The notes: generated by a model not told the origin, from the sequence alone. DNA of 64,000 bases from Spongilla lacustris (GCA_949361645.1 OX442427.1:6969379-7033378); one strand, 5' to 3'. Shown: positions 23,507 through 36,010, counted from the first letter of the stretch. Made by a program: numbers and translations.

Positions 23507-26500
23507 TAACTCACATCCTCATTATTTTTAAAGATTTAAATGATCCCTCATAATTAATAATGGAATATTCTTTCATTATAATATTCCTTCATTATGATTT
23601 TTCTCCTCCAGATATGTCAAAGATTTGAAACCGCACACAGATGACTTCATAGGATGTGCTTTTCTCAATCTGAAGGATATTCCACCTCAGGGGGCACCTC
23701 TGACCCTTGAACTTTATTCCCACACAACCAAACACCATCGTGGAATTATTTCAGTAAACCTTTCCATAAAAGGACAGGTAGGTGTCGGAGGAGAAAGCCA
23801 TCCTATTTTTTTACACATGTGTGCTGTTTAACAGGAGGAAGGTAATGTGTCACTGGTCACCAAGCTGGATCAATACATGCTTCTATTTAAAGCACTTGTG
23901 ATGCACGAGGCCAAAAAAGTATGTGAAATAAGTGAAACTGCAACTCCACAGGTCCATTTTAACTTTAGGACGATAAAAGCTTCCAGAGGCACTGGAGTGC
24001 TGAGATGAGTGACAAGGCCAAAGAGCTTCTCTTCCTTCATGCCTCTTACTATGGCGTCAGTAGACTCCAGCAAGCTGCCATGTGAGTTGCATGAAATGGC
24101 AGTGAATGGTAGAGTGATCACAGCTTGTCTACACACATGTGCATCCATGCACATCCATGCACACCCACATACACACCCATGCACACCCACATACACACCC
24201 ATGCACACCCACATATGTACACACCCATGCACACCCACATACACACCCTTGCACACCCACATACACACCCATGCACACCCACATACACACCCATGCACAC
24301 CCACATACACACCCATGCACACCCACATTCACACATGTGCATCCATGCACATCCATGCACACCCACATACACACCCATGCACACCCACATACACACCCAT
24401 GCACACCCACATATGTACACACCCATGCACACCCACATACACACCCATGCACACCCATGCACACCCACATACACACCCATGCACACCCACATACACACCC
24501 ATGCACACCCACATTCACACCCATGCACACCGCATACCCACATACACATCCATGCACACCCATATGCCTGTGCACACATGTGCACACATACAACCGTGCA
24601 TACCCACATACACACATATGCACACACATATGCACACATATGCACATATGCACATCCATGCACATGCATACAATACACTCACATGCACACATCAACACCC
24701 ATGCACACAGCCACCTTTCTGTTCTCTTTGACTACCACATGGTACTAGGTATCCAGCCATACCAACTTCTTCGGCTATTGGATAGTTACCAGAAACTGTT
24801 GCCAACGACAACAGCTTCCACAGATAGCTCATCCGAAATGCCTATAGACCAGGTTGACAAATTACTGGGTGTGCTTGAAAGACTGCATACAGAGGTTTTT
24901 CGTGTCCTTTGCAACCACCTCATCCTCATGGACATGACTACCACCAGTGGTGTTGAGAGCCTGACATGGTGGATACAGTAGGGAGATCATCCAGTTATTG
25001 TAACTTCACCTCACATGCTGCTTTTCAAACAGAATAATGATGAAGTTGTACCAGCTTGATGACCTTGTTGCTGGACTACCAGCTGATCGCAGGTGTTTGA
25101 AGACTACTTTAGAGGCTTCTATTCAGGTTGCTAGAAGTCAATCTGACCACCTCCCTCCCTGCCTCTCAGTCCCTCCCTTCCACTCCCCCTCCCCCCCCCT
25201 CTCTCTCTCAATATCCCTCTCTTGATTTCTCTCTTCTTCCTGTGCTTTTAAGTGATGTGTCCAAACTCCTCTTCTTCCCTCACAAATTAGTATCTCCCTC
25301 ACCCCATCATCAATATATCTTCTTTCCTTACTTGTTGACACACCACTTTCCTCTTTCCATTGCAGTCATCCATTAACAAGTGGTATATGGTGTCTTCAGA
25401 AAATGCTAGTCTGGGTTCCAAAGTAATATCATTGGTGTGCATCAAATAGATTACCATAATATATGTTTTCTATATCAGGGGTCTTCTGTGTCGAAACTAA
25501 AGGCTTTGTCTGAGTCATGTATGAGCCTCTGTGAGACTATCCAGAAGTCCATACAACCTGCAGTCAAAAAGCTGTATGTGAACCTGAATGTTAATTAACC
25601 ATTCAAACATTGACTTATAATGGTTCTTTCAGAGCCGACGTGGACTATCTTGTCTGCTACTTTGCCTCCCTGGATAAACAGGTATGCAATAATATATTTC
25701 CTTGGGCAGCGTACTTACTGAGCTGTCTGACAAAACCACTACACTGATCTGTGATTGGCTGGCTCTCTGTATACTGTACAGCTCTCTCCTGCTGTGATAG
25801 AGTGTTTGGAGGGTTGGAGCAGCCTAGATAAGGAAGCTAGCAGCACCGTATATGTGATCTATTTAAACATCAAGCAAATGTGTGACATAGCCAAGCTGGC
25901 AGGAAACGACCAAAGAGGTGACAATTTGTATTTCATTTTATTGGAGACAAAACTGGGTGTAATGTATTTGTGGAGGCTTTTAGTATTACTGTATGGTTGA
26001 TTAAATATTCAGTGACTAATAACTTTGTGATGTAAGGTCAAATTTTTGTGTCGGAAACATTTGATAGAGAAGGCAGATCTTAGAAGATTGAAAACTTGAA
26101 AACCTCCATAAGCCCATTTTTGTCATCCATATGTTTGTGTGTATGTGTGTGATGTATGTGTATGTGTGTGATGTGTGTGTTCACATGTGATGTACATGAC
26201 CATATATGGTGCATGTGTGACCATACATGACCATGTGCAGAGCACCAGCTACTTAACTACCAACGTTGGTTTAAGAATATGGTTCCAGTCTGGCTGAAGG
26301 TTGCCTTTGTCAGTTGTAAGGAGAGGATTGACAAAGCAGTTCAAGCAGACAAGGTACAAACCAAAGCATTTCAAAAGTGTTATGTCACTTGGCTGGCTAC
26401 ATTAAATTGACAATCACATATTTATTTGTTTGCATTTCTAAGCATGTACTTTTGTCCTGACACACAGTGCTACATGCATGTTTTAACACCAAGTGCTACA

Positions 26501-29500
26501 TGTATGTCTTAACACCAAGTGCTGCATGTATGTCTTAACACCAAGTGCTACATGTATGTTTTAACACCAAGTAACATGTATGTTTTAACACAATGTGCTA
26601 CATGCATGTTTTAACACCAAGTGCTACATGTATGTTTTAACATACAAAGCTACACACGTGCTCTCTCAGTTAATATGCATTCCTTCTAGTCCAGCATATT
26701 AAGTGTCCAACCATCCCCACTCAGTTTGTGAGCATCACTAATGAAGTCGGGTATTCATCATCCCTGGTGGACTCCTTAACCTTCCTTTACCAAATGGTGG
26801 ACTTCTGGCACCACTTGGGATGGACGTCTGCAGATGAGATTGATGCCATTTTGACAGACCTTGTCAAGGCAAGAAATAACAAGCAACCGATATGCTTGTA
26901 ATGATTTCAGGATGTTTGAAATAATAACCAACTCTTGCACCTAAAAGGCTATACTCTGATTACATTTGATTCTAGTTGTATTGTTTTACACTTTGAAAAT
27001 CCCAAAATTTTACTTAGACTGCATTAATGTTGATCAAACATCTATAGCAGATTAGCTTACTGTGCTTTGGCACACATGCACACACTTCACAGTACATCAC
27101 AGAGGCAGCCTCGTACTATGTCGAACAAATCTACACACAAGCCTGCAACATTGGGCAGCATACCTCAACAAGGAGGCCCAGCCACACCCCCACAGACAAG
27201 GGCAAATACCAATTCAATGTCAACACACAGCTCTGTGTGCTTCTAAACAATGTGCAGCATATGCAGCAGTCTTTATTACCTCAGCTACCAGTCCCCAGTC
27301 CTCACGAGCCTCAATTGACAATGTCATTTGACTGGATACAGAAAGAAAAATACGTTGGAGATCAGACAAAAAAGGTTGTGTTGGGAATTGTGGCAAGAGG
27401 ATCCGATGAAATCCAGCAAAAGATATCTAATATGGGCAGGCAGCTTGGAGAACAGGTATATGTGAAGTTAACTGTCTTGATTTTCAATTTTAATTTCTCC
27501 TTAAGTTCATTCCAACCATACAAAATTTTACTGCTGAGGTGTTAAAAGTTGATGAAGGGATTAAAACAGAGCAAGTAAGTACTGATCCTATGACAGATTA
27601 ATATCCAATTTTATTGAATCATCTTTAACTTAGTCTTCCCTCCACCCTGTAATCTTCAATGTTTCATCCTGCTATAGATCCAGGAGTGGGGGGAAGGGGA
27701 GAGGAATTGATCAGCTAGGGAGGGAGGTATGACTTCTAGGGCAGGGAGATATGACTTCTAGGGCAGGGAGGTATGACTTCTAGGGCAGGGAGATATGACT
27801 TCTAGGGCAGGGAGATATGACTTCTAGGGCAGGGAGATATGGCTTCTAGGGCAGGGAGATATGACTTCTAGGGCAGGGAGGTATGACTTCTAGGGCAGGG
27901 AGATATGGCTTCTAGGGCAGGGAGGTATTGCACCTCCCCTGCACAGCAAGGGGGTAAGCACTGTGAGTTATTGGGGGTCCCCAGCCACTTTGCAACTCGA
28001 GTCAAAAGCAAACATGCTAGTAATGGTTGCCTGGCACTGGCGTCAATTATAATACTATATTTTAGTATGCATATATGGAATTTGGAAAAAATTACATAAT
28101 CCTCACATACAGGGTGTTCCTCAATCAAGGAAAAAATTGACCACAAACAGCTAATTAACTAATAATTTTACAATGGCCCCCAAATCAAGTACATTGCGAA
28201 AATCTAAAAATCAAGATTTCAATTTTGAATAACTTCTAAACGGAAGTGGTTAATTAAATACAATTTGCAGCTTTTAACTAACCGCCCACCCTACATTTAT
28301 TAACATAATTTGGCAAGTTATTATTATTAAAATTCCAGAAAATGTTGGAGCTTTTGGACGCCTCTAAAATGATGTTTTCGATTAGGGGTTATTGGTCGTT
28401 TTTATAATTTTAATTTCTTTGATTTTATTTAATTAATAGTTAAGTTAATATTTAGTTTGTTTACAAAATTTAAGCCTGCATCATAAGAGCATTTAGCAAC
28501 AATTATTAACTGTTTGTGGTCAATTTTCCTTGATTGAGGAACACCATATATATGTCAAATCCAACACTTTAAAGAATTCTGAATCATCAGATTGGAGCTC
28601 TGCACAAGACCCTCTCTATCATGCAACAATGTAGGGATGGTCATCACCATGTGGTCAGCTGGTGTGTGTGTGTGGTTTTATTTTGGTGGGGGGGGGGGGG
28701 GGGGGGGTGAAATAAATAAGGAGTCTAGATATTGAGTCCAAGATGACTTTATACAGCCACATTCTCTTACGTGATAACAACCACAGCTTTTTGGGTGTGC
28801 ATTAATTAGGTACAACTTCAATATTCTTCCAATGCATAATATCACCAACCATCCCTTTCATTACTTCCTCATGTTTATTTACCTTGACATCCCCAACAAA
28901 CAGCAATGTTTGTTTAATAATAGACAAAGTCTTTACTACATCTTATACAATGTCCTTTGTCCCATTGATCTGCTACAACTCGTATTTGTTGCAAGAGAAC
29001 AAGAACATATTAGCAATAAGATCAAGAACATACTAGCAATAAGGTCACGGTAGCAATGAAAGAGTACTAATTCAAAATCAGGATTTCAGGGTGCTTTTTA
29101 ATTATGTAACGGCGCACAATACATCTGGCTCCATTAAAATTTTTCTGAGCTTAGAAATACAAGCTGGCATTTATGACATGAATGATTATGAAGCATTATA
29201 TTCAAATTGTGTCAGAAGTCTATAGAGCAGTGTACTTCTAAGCTCAGAAAAACTTTAATGCAGCCAGATGTATTGTGTGCCATTACATACATGTAATTAA
29301 AAACCACACTGAAATCGTGATTTTGAATTAGTACTCTTTCATTGCTACCTTGACCACAGAATTTTTTATTGCCTATATGATCTGTTCTCTTGCAACAAAT
29401 ACGAGTTGTCAGATCAATGGGACAAAGGACATTGTATAAGATGTAGTAAAGACTTTGTCTATTATTAAACAAACAATGTCAAGGTAAATAAACATGAGGA

Positions 29501-29841
29501 AGTAATTAAAGATGTATGCACATGTATTTTTAACACAGATACCATCAGGTAACGTATACTTGTATAGACAAGGGGTCGGCACACTATACTCACTTGGATG
29601 TCAGATTGGTTTTGCATGTAGTAATGAAAGGGAATGGTTGTTTGAGTTTGAGTGATGATATTATGTAAGTAATGCATTGGATAAATATTGAGGTTTACTA
29701 ATTAATGCACACCCAAAAAGCTGTGGTTGTCATCACGTAAAGAATGTGGCTGTATAAAGTCGCCTTGGACTCAATATCTAGACTCCTTATTTATTTCATT
29801 TCTTCCTCCCCCTAAAAAAACACACATATACATATACAAAT

Positions 29842-29917
<76 letters not shown>

Positions 29918-32771
29918 AAGCTGACCGCATGGTGATGACTATCCCTACATTGCTGCATGATAGAGAGGGTCTTGTGCAGAGCTCCAATCTGACGATTCAG
30001 AATTCTTTATCAAAGTGTTGGATTTGACATGTATTATTAAGGAGTGCTAGAGATCACCAACCTGATATGTCAGAGAATGCTGCTGCATTGTTTTATACAT
30101 ATACAAAGCCTAAGGCATTTACTAGTCCATATAGCTCCTGAGCAGCAAACTATTGAAGATGATGTATTTTGGCTCCTTGCCATATTTTTTAATTATTTTT
30201 ATTTGTATCAAGTAGCTTAGCAGCATAATTTTCATCTGTATTAATACAATATTCCAAATACAGCCAGAGGTCCCTAGATAACGTAGCGGATCCAGAATTC
30301 AGTAACTCACTAAAAAGGCAGATCCGACTGCTGGTTTGGGTGGTATTAGCATACATGTTATGATTAGCTCGACTGACTCACTGCAAAAAACAAAGAGTGA
30401 GATTTAATCTTCAATAGATTAAACCACAGTCAAAAACGATTTAATCTAATCAATTTACGATTGTGGTTTAATCTTCAATAGATTAAATCCACTCTTTGTT
30501 TTTAGCAGTGCTGGAAGACGATCCACTAGCTGGGCTACCGATCCGATGACCACAAAGGATCGATTCAATAGGTATTATCACAGCGAAAGACGATTATGTA
30601 ATTTTGTCCAATTTGGCGTTCCATACACATTCACTACTGTACTTACTTGTCACTTAAGACAACATCAAGATACATTTCCCCATACACAAGAACATTGGGT
30701 CTTTAAATAGTATTCATATTCATTTTTTAACCAATTTGTTGGTCAAGAGAGGTTGACAAATCAGTATCGGTAAACACTGCACTGCCCTGCAGATAGTGAA
30801 CATGATGAGATTGTGAACCTTATGTGTACAAATTAAGACAAACCCACTGACTTCTAGTTAATTCATATAATTATATATAATTATATTTATAATATATAAT
30901 TATATATATATATATATAATAATTATAATATATAATTATAATTATATATACTTTTACTTTGTATAATGATGTCAGTTTGGAAATGAGGTTGATTTGCTGA
31001 CTATTTTATTCATGAACAAATGCATAGAGGTGTGGCCTACAGAGGCGTGGCTGTCAAAATCTTGTTGCAATGGCTCTATTATATTTAAGTTGCGTATTAC
31101 TTCATTTCTTCACTGCCACACATGCACATTTATATATGCACCCAACAGTTCACACCCCCAATTCACATAATTTATAAATTGACCGTTTTACCATTCATAT
31201 GATCTCTGACAAGTTGCTATTGTTGGGGTGGGGATTAGCTCAAAATCAGCCCCTTGCCACTCCCCCTTTCTATGTGTGTATACAACGAATACCAATGTAC
31301 ATGTATATTGACAGGAACAGGATGTTAGTTTTGTGGTACAATTGTTGGAGTTAATTTGATGTATAATTTCAGGCTCTGGTTCCTCTTGAAGACTACCTCA
31401 GCACCAACCTGAAGACCCTCAGCTCAAACCTGCTGTTGTCTGTCTTCAAAATGTAAGTAGTGTTATGCCATTGCCTCAGTAGGGGTCATGTGACCTTTAT
31501 TATGTCCCCATTCCAGTTTGCTTGAACATATCTGGATAGCAACAGTGGATGCTTTGGGCAAATCTGTTTCCACCATACCCAAGAAACCAAACCAACAGTA
31601 TCTCTACCAAAGGCTTCATGATGCTCTGCTGTTCCTTAATGAATTTTTCAATGCTGGAGGAGAAGGTCTCACTGGTGAACACCTTGACTCTTCACAATAC
31701 AAGGTTAGAATATACCAGTCATGACCGTCCACCCTTTATTGTCTTGCATAACCCTCAATCTACTATCACATGATTATTCTCACATGACCTTCACTGTCAC
31801 ATTATTATTCAGTGTCACATGACCTCCATTGCCACATGATCCTTCTGTATTACATGGCCCTATACATTCACATGACCCTTTATTGTCACATGTCCAGTCA
31901 CATGACCCTCCACTGTCACATGATCCTTAATTGCCACATGACCATCCACCTTTTTCACCTAAGGCCCTACTTGATCAGTTGGAGCTGATGTGCCTGTCCA
32001 CCAGGGACCTGGTCCTCAGGTGTTGTGCAGACCTTGCAGAGCAGCAGGCAAAGGCTGTGGGCTCCCCTGAGCACAAGCTTGGGGAGCTGACCCTCAGTGT
32101 TGGGTACATCAAAGAGGCAGGTAACATAGAAGTCACCATCTTCCAAGGACGCAACCTGCCTGGACTTGACAAGAGTGGTATATTACATACATTATTTGTT
32201 CTGGGTCCATTTTACATGGCTCTTCCTCAGATTTGAGTGACCCCTACGTAGAACTGGCCCTCCTACCCGAATTCCATTTTCAAAAAAGTTCCAAGAAGAC
32301 CAAAACACCAGTCCAGCATAAAACCCTGAACCCCACATTCAATCATGAATTCGTGCTGTGAGTAAAGGAATGTGTTGTTTGGACCTTGTTCCTATTCCCT
32401 ATGTGTTCAGGGCTGCATCCCAGGAGAGCATGGAGCGAAAAGGCACCATCATGGTACTAGGTGCCTATGACCACGATGTTGTAGGAAAAGATGACTTCAT
32501 GGGTATCTGTGTTGTTCTGTGCAATAGCATCCCTCAGATTTCCAACAAGTCATCACTACTTGATGACAAGTCCCCTAAACGCATGAATTTGACTCTTCCT
32601 TTGTTTCACATCGAGGAGTCTGTGGCATTACAAGAGCTGGCACTTCGACATCAGCTCTCTGACCATGAAGCTATTGAATTCCTTAACGTCCTAAGCAAGA
32701 GCTACCACAAGCAGAGCCACACTCCTCTTTTGGCAAGACTGTCTTTGAAGCCCCCTAGCTTTAACAACTGA
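18074..32771 (+). CDS. UNC13/BAIAP3-like C2-MUN-C2 protein, multi-exon, 5' end not resolved
   Basis: At least 23 exons joined by GT-AG introns. Early exons: 18074-18122, 18388-18429, 18554-18643, 20627-20719 and 20873-20932. They encode a low-complexity linker (SPGSSPASVLADRTAE) and a short helical part (IEQAFQIAVDTALGAA). After these come a first C2 domain, a long helical MHD/MUN-type region and a final C2 domain, ending with TGA at 32769-32771. This order matches the UNC13D (Munc13-4)/BAIAP3 group, whose members prime vesicles for fusion by acting on syntaxin/SNARE assembly. That role is inferred from family. No transmembrane segment was seen. One intron, after 26868, has a GC rather than GT donor. 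The start codon was not found. Two junctions (around 24081/24749 and 24980/25031) do not join in frame with the sites I chose, so an exon or a splice site there is wrong. Confidence 0.85.
18668..18835. mobile_element. Small MITE of the same AGGAAACAAGG family in an UNC13 intron
   Basis: GAGGAAACAAGGAACATAAA at the left and TCCGTAATTCCTTGTTTCCT at the right form inverted ends around an AT-rich core containing TAGCAAGGTAGATTTGCTAA. It is more diverged than the palindrome copy. Confidence 0.6.
20160..20345. repeat. CT-rich minisatellite, about 19 bases (CCCATCCCTCTCCTCCTCC)
   Basis: About nine copies in an intron of the UNC13-like gene. A purine-rich GGGAGGGAGGGAGG tract follows at 20491-20575. 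Confidence 0.9.
20737..20857. repeat. 20-base minisatellite GGTCACATGACCCTTGCACT
   Basis: Six near-perfect copies in an intron. Each contains the near-palindrome GGTCACATGACC. A related TCACATGACC repeat occurs in a later intron of the same gene (31767-31955). Confidence 0.95.
21380..21422. repeat. Poly-G tract followed by GGA repeats
   Basis: About two dozen consecutive G, then (GGA)n. Similar pure G runs occur near 28687 and 52757. Strong G-quadruplex potential on the plus strand. Confidence 0.9.
21856..23777 (+). CDS. First C2 domain of the UNC13-like protein (exons 21856-21922, 21980-22130, 22217-22321, 23612-23777)
   Basis: The translation runs LCGKLISARDIPAMDANGKS, then DPYCVVGIIS, LEPVWNEKFEL, VLLIEVWDSDKQ and DDFIGCAFLNLKD. 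These are the calcium-binding loops of a type C2 fold. The acidic residues normally used for calcium are D (AMDANG), D (SDPY), D (WDSD) and D (HTDDF). All junctions join in frame. The exon-3 to exon-4 intron of 1.3 kb holds a (GT)n tract at 23476-23504 and no other coding signal. Confidence 0.9.
23835..27574 (+). CDS. MUN/MHD-type helical region of the UNC13-like protein
   Basis: Exons lie at about 23835-23918, 23969-24081, 24749-24980, 25031-25126, 25366-25422, 25479-25573, 25633-25681, 25782-25917, 26241-26353, 26690-26868, 27093-27455 and 27506-27574. Recognisable family blocks are LLFLHASYYGVSRLQQAA, WFKNMVPVWLKVAF with CKERIDKAVQAD, and YITEAASYYVEQIYT. In the family this rod-like region contacts SNARE proteins. 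The 27093 exon is the longest (121 codons). Confidence 0.85.
24125..24710. repeat. 22-base minisatellite ACACCCACATACACACCCATGC in an intron
   Basis: About 25 copies with a duplicated higher-order block (24146-24220 resembles 24330-24425). It sits between two MUN exons, so the long His/Pro/Thr-rich reading frames on both strands are repeat artefacts. Confidence 0.9.
26465..26650. repeat. Tandem repeat of about 28 bases (GCTACATGTATGTTTTAACACCAAGT)
   Basis: Six to seven copies in an intron of the UNC13-like gene. Confidence 0.85.
27720..27930. repeat. 22-base minisatellite GGGCAGGGAGATATGACTTCTA
   Basis: Nine copies near the 5' end of the 3.8 kb intron 27575-31372. Confidence 0.95.
28108..28548. 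mobile_element. Mariner-like MITE of about 440 bases
   Basis: Terminal inverted repeats of about 36 bases: GGTGTTCCTCAATCAAGGAA at the left and its inverse at the right, continuing through TTGACCACAAACAG. The left end reads TACAGGGTGTTCC, typical of mariner termini with TA targets, and the right side ends in ATATA. There is no transposase inside; the interior is AT-rich. Confidence 0.8.
28552..30030. mobile_element. 1.5 kb foldback with arms of about 600 to 800 bases in an intron
   Basis: 28552-29159 pairs with 29233-30030. ATGTCAAATCCAACACTTT at the left end matches the inverse at the right end. Further pairs include the GAGCTCTGCACAAGACCCTC block and the CCACAGCTTTTTGGGTGTGC block. The left arm has a G run (28687-28707) and the right arm a long (CA)n (29846-29912) at the equivalent place. 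The right arm also carries extra sequence at about 29505-29620. Spacer about 73 bases. No coding capacity. Confidence 0.85.
30379..30510. mobile_element. 132-base foldback MITE
   Basis: CACTGCAAAAAACAAAGAGT at the left pairs with the inverse CACTGCTAAAAACAAAGAGT at the right. The arms also share TTTAATCTTCAATAGATTAA, itself nearly self-complementary. It lies about 40 bases outside the left edge of the big inverted duplication. Confidence 0.75.
30860..30952. repeat. AT-dinucleotide and TATAATTA-rich tract
   Basis: Self-complementary AT repeats, absent from the corresponding place in the right arm (about 48330), where the sequence is much shorter. Confidence 0.85.
31373..32771 (+). CDS. C-terminal exons and second C2 domain of the UNC13-like gene
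   Basis: Exons 31373-31452, 31517-31703, 31963-32177, 32231-32357 and 32411-32771. They encode the end of the helical region (LEHIWIATVDALGKS) and a C2 domain: LTLSVGYIKEAGNIEVTIFQ, RNLPGLDKSDLSDPYVELAL, KTLNPTFNHEFVL, then ILGAYDHDVVGKDDFMG-like loops with aspartates at the expected places. The tail DHEAIEFLNVLSKSY precedes the TGA. All splice joins are in frame. These exons lie inside the left arm, so the gene crosses the duplication boundary and this copy is the intact one. Confidence 0.9.
31767..31955. repeat. TCACATGACC minisatellite in an UNC13 intron
   Basis: About ten degenerate copies of a 17 to 20 base unit (TCACATGACCCTCCACTG). The mirror copy in the right arm is at about 47363-47550. 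Confidence 0.85.
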
Positions 32772-32941
32772 AATTCTATAAACTAAATAGGTAATACCCT
32801 TGTTTTGTGCTTTTCCTTCAAATTATTGATGCGCACTGCACATGCACAAATAAGCATTTCTTATTGCTGAAATTTTAAGCGTGTTCACAAATAGTGGATC
32901 CACACTGGTCTACATCTATTGTCAAGCTGTCCACATCTTTT

Positions 32942-33282
32942 CTCAGTTATATTCACAATACATGTAGTATCATTAAAATCATAATAACGACTATTTATTA
33001 TTATTATTTAGATAGTACATGTTAAACACAAATTTCAATATTGAACTAGTAAACTATGTAACTATGTATGAGTCAACCATCTAAGTAGAGGTCTGAGACT
33101 TTAGCACGGGGACCTGCCCTTGCAAGAAATGCTCTGGCATTCGAGCGCACAAGGGAAAGGTTTAGTCTCGAATAAATGCTGTCCAGAGTGGTGGAAGTGG
33201 AGGAGTTAACCTGAACTGAAAGGCGGGAAGCAAGTTTCTTGAAGGTGTCAGAGGCAAGTTGGCCCCATGCCCCGAATGATCC
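32942..33282 (-). mobile_element. 341-base insertion in the left arm, retroelement 3' fragment
   Basis: Absent from the right arm, where CTGTCCACATCTTTT joins directly to AACACTTCAGAGTAGGG. The minus strand encodes WGQLASDTFKKLASRL, then SRLNLSLVRSNARAFLARAG, the same family as the fragment at 14611-14856. An ATT-rich stretch (33000 region) lies at the 3' side. It inserted after the duplication. Confidence 0.7.
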
Positions 33283-33473
33283 AACACTTCAGAGTAGGGT
33301 TAGATTATTAAAAGGCCAAGGGGTGTAGTATATCGATTATAAAATGTACAGGGGGTATAGATTATTACCAGGTGAAGGGTATACATGCATGTAGCTTAGA
33401 TGATTGGCCGGTACCGGTAAAGTGGTATGGATTATTAAAAATTATCTTAAAAAGAAGGACCAAAACACAAGGT

Positions 33474-35799
33474 CTAGAGTGAGTAGTCTTGGATGTGTTC
33501 AACGCTCACTAATGGCCACAACTGGGAATGATGTATGTGGACAAACAGCTTTTCAGCTATGCTGCTAGATGAATTGAAAGAAGGCGACGCGGCTCTCTTT
33601 TTCATCAACACCCGACACAGCTGGCGATGAGCAGGTAGATACGGTACGTAAGGCACTTTAAGTCCACCTATGTACCTATATACGTACCACCGGGGAGAAT
33701 TTCACAGTTAAAAATAAATTGGCAAACCACGCAACCTTACCTGAAGTACGACCTGTATACGTCTGAAGCGGACATAAGGTCTTCTAGCTCTTTCAACTTG
33801 TCGCTATATTCTCTGCATGTACTGGTGTGCTGCAAAATGCATGAATTTATACGATGCATGTATTCAACTGATAACAATTCAACTCAGTGACAGTGTCCTT
33901 TGCATGTTTATTTACCTTCCAGGAAACCTTGGTTCTGTATGGTTGATCAATACTTTCCCGAATAGCCGAAATTAAAGTCTTCAAGGACAGGTAATCCTTC
34001 AAATTCTTCAGTTCGATACATACTTTGATAGTGTGTTTAATCAAAGTGACCTTTGTCAGTACAGGCGATCATCGCAAAACATTCGGTAACTCGATGCACA
34101 CATGCATAAATAAAATTCAGTCTCACTTTGTAGCTCTCGGAATATTGCTGTGAAAAGCAACCGGAAGTGAATGCGTTCTTTAGGGACTCGCAGTAGCGTA
34201 ATATTTGTTGGGCAAGCGGTAGTGAACGGACCTGCGCATCAGGAACGCTCAAATAGATGACCAACTCGGAATGAGGGACGCGACCAAACAGCTGGAAGGT
34301 TCGCTGCGACAGTCTTTTCAGCGTAGCAAAGTATGTGATCAATCGGCTAATTTATTATAAAAGCGAGAGAATAATACCTGTTTGCGTGGTTCTTGGCACT
34401 CTGCAGGGGTATATTCCAACTCATCAAATCTGAATATCTCTGGGGCTTTAATCACATGCAATTCACATGTGGTCGATCGATAAATTTAGACCAATGCTGC
34501 AATGCATCCCTTACGAGAGAAGGGGGAGAGCTCTCTATCTTCGTTCGCACCCGATCAATCAAGATTGCGACATCCTCCTTCGCTGCGGGCGTCCAGAATT
34601 GCGCGACAGTCAAATTTTGAACCCATTCTGCGACGCTCATGCCATCCAAAGCGTTGCTCCGCATTCGTAGCGCGTCTGAAGTAGAAGCACACAGACTCGA
34701 CTCCAGCGCCTTGGTAACCAGTATATGTATAATAGTGATTCTCGTCGCTGGTTAGACCTACCTTGATTACAGCCCTCTGTACTGGCGTAACAAAGCACTC
34801 TTCATAGGCCTCGCTTGAAACGACAGGCCACCAGTGCGTGCAAGTGTCGTCGACGCTTATTGGAGCCGCTTCACTGGATTCGTCGCAGAGACGCTCGATG
34901 AGACGAGTGGTGATTCGCGGCCTGGAGCGCAGCCACGACGCGGCTACAGGAACAGCTGCAATGTCCTTGAGCTTTAAAAGAAACACGGCTGCCCACATGT
35001 AGGAAGCCGGAGAATATGCTCAAATTCTATCAGTCGCATATACACCGCTCACGCGCGTACACATGGTGAAGTAGCTGCTGAGGAGCGTTGCGTTTCTGCG
35101 CGGCTCCAGGTCATGCGGAAACGAGAACCTGCCACCTTCAGCCAACTTTAGCTCTAGCATTCTCGCGAACAGTTCGTTCACCGTACTGAACTTCTCATGG
35201 ATTACCATGCATGTATACATGGACGGCGTTTACATTTGAATAGGATTTTTATGCTTACTATCCGTGGTTGAATCCAGTAATCCACATCGTCCCAAAACGA
35301 AGGGGCTTTCTGTATACATGCATCGTTGTGATGCATGCATGTCAGTGTTGAAACGAAGCACTTAAATCTGCATCATGCATGCATGCAGCCATACAGGCAG
35401 GCTAACGGTATGCATAGGCTTACTTACTTGCCTGGAGATATCGGTGAAGCATCTGAAAGCGAATTTCCAAGACGTAATGGCGGCCAAAGATGCACAACGT
35501 TTTCTACACCAGGATATCAGTAAACAAGGTGGCACGTGCATGTGCAGCTTCCGACCAAACCGACCTCACCGTACTGGCGCTTCTGTCTGCAACTGTGCTA
35601 GTGCGGCAATAGAACACGTTCTTCCAGAAATGGTTGTCAGAACAGACTATGCTCCATCTGCGACACACGCTCGCACATGCAAGCATTTCTGCAGTGAATT
35701 ACTTTATTTGGATGGAGGCATATTGGCGGGTACAACATCACCTTTTAGATTTAGCAAAGAAAATAACTGAATCAAAACGTCTTCTGGGAGTGATTCCAT
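33474..35799 (-). CDS. F-box plus RasGEF-like protein, left-arm copy
   Basis: Mirror copy of the gene described at 43922-46247, differing by few substitutions (for example TSGCFSQ here, TFGCFSQ there). The start ATG is at 35799-35797 and exon 1 encodes MESLPEDVLIQLFSLLNLK. Transcription runs from the centre of the palindrome outward and converges tail-to-tail with the UNC13-like gene, about 700 bases from its stop. I saw no stop codon specific to this copy, so both arms could be expressed. Exon joins are by eye. Confidence 0.65.
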
Positions 35800-35899
35800 G
35801 GTTTATAGTGGTTTTCCAAAGAAAGCGATACTGTACTACCTGCAAATCAGTAAAATAATTATAAACATAATTACTCCCTTTCATGTGACGTCACAAGTC

Positions 35900-36010
35900 A
35901 CGTAAATTAATAATAAAGTTGCCATGAATATTATCAAAACGTCTTCTGCGAGTGATTCCATAGTGTAGTGGTTTTCCAAAGAAAGCGATACTGTACTAAA
36001 ACGCGCATGC
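35900..36010 (-). pseudogene. Duplicated stub of F-box exon 1, left arm
   Basis: Mirror of 43719-43800. GTAGTGGTTTTCCAAAGAAA and TCAAAACGTCTTCTG are repeated from the genuine exon 1 region at 35770-35850. It encodes MESLAEDVLII and then diverges, with no second F-box half. Confidence 0.6.

Noticed and set aside
24009..24981. 280-codon frame rich in HPHTHPCTPT-like repeats
   Set aside because: It crosses an exon, an intron minisatellite and the next exon; only the ends are coding.
34452..35220. ORFs on the plus strand of the left arm and minus strand of the right arm within the F-box/RasGEF gene
   Set aside because: They are antisense shadows of the gene; the coding strand has the domain matches and splice signals.
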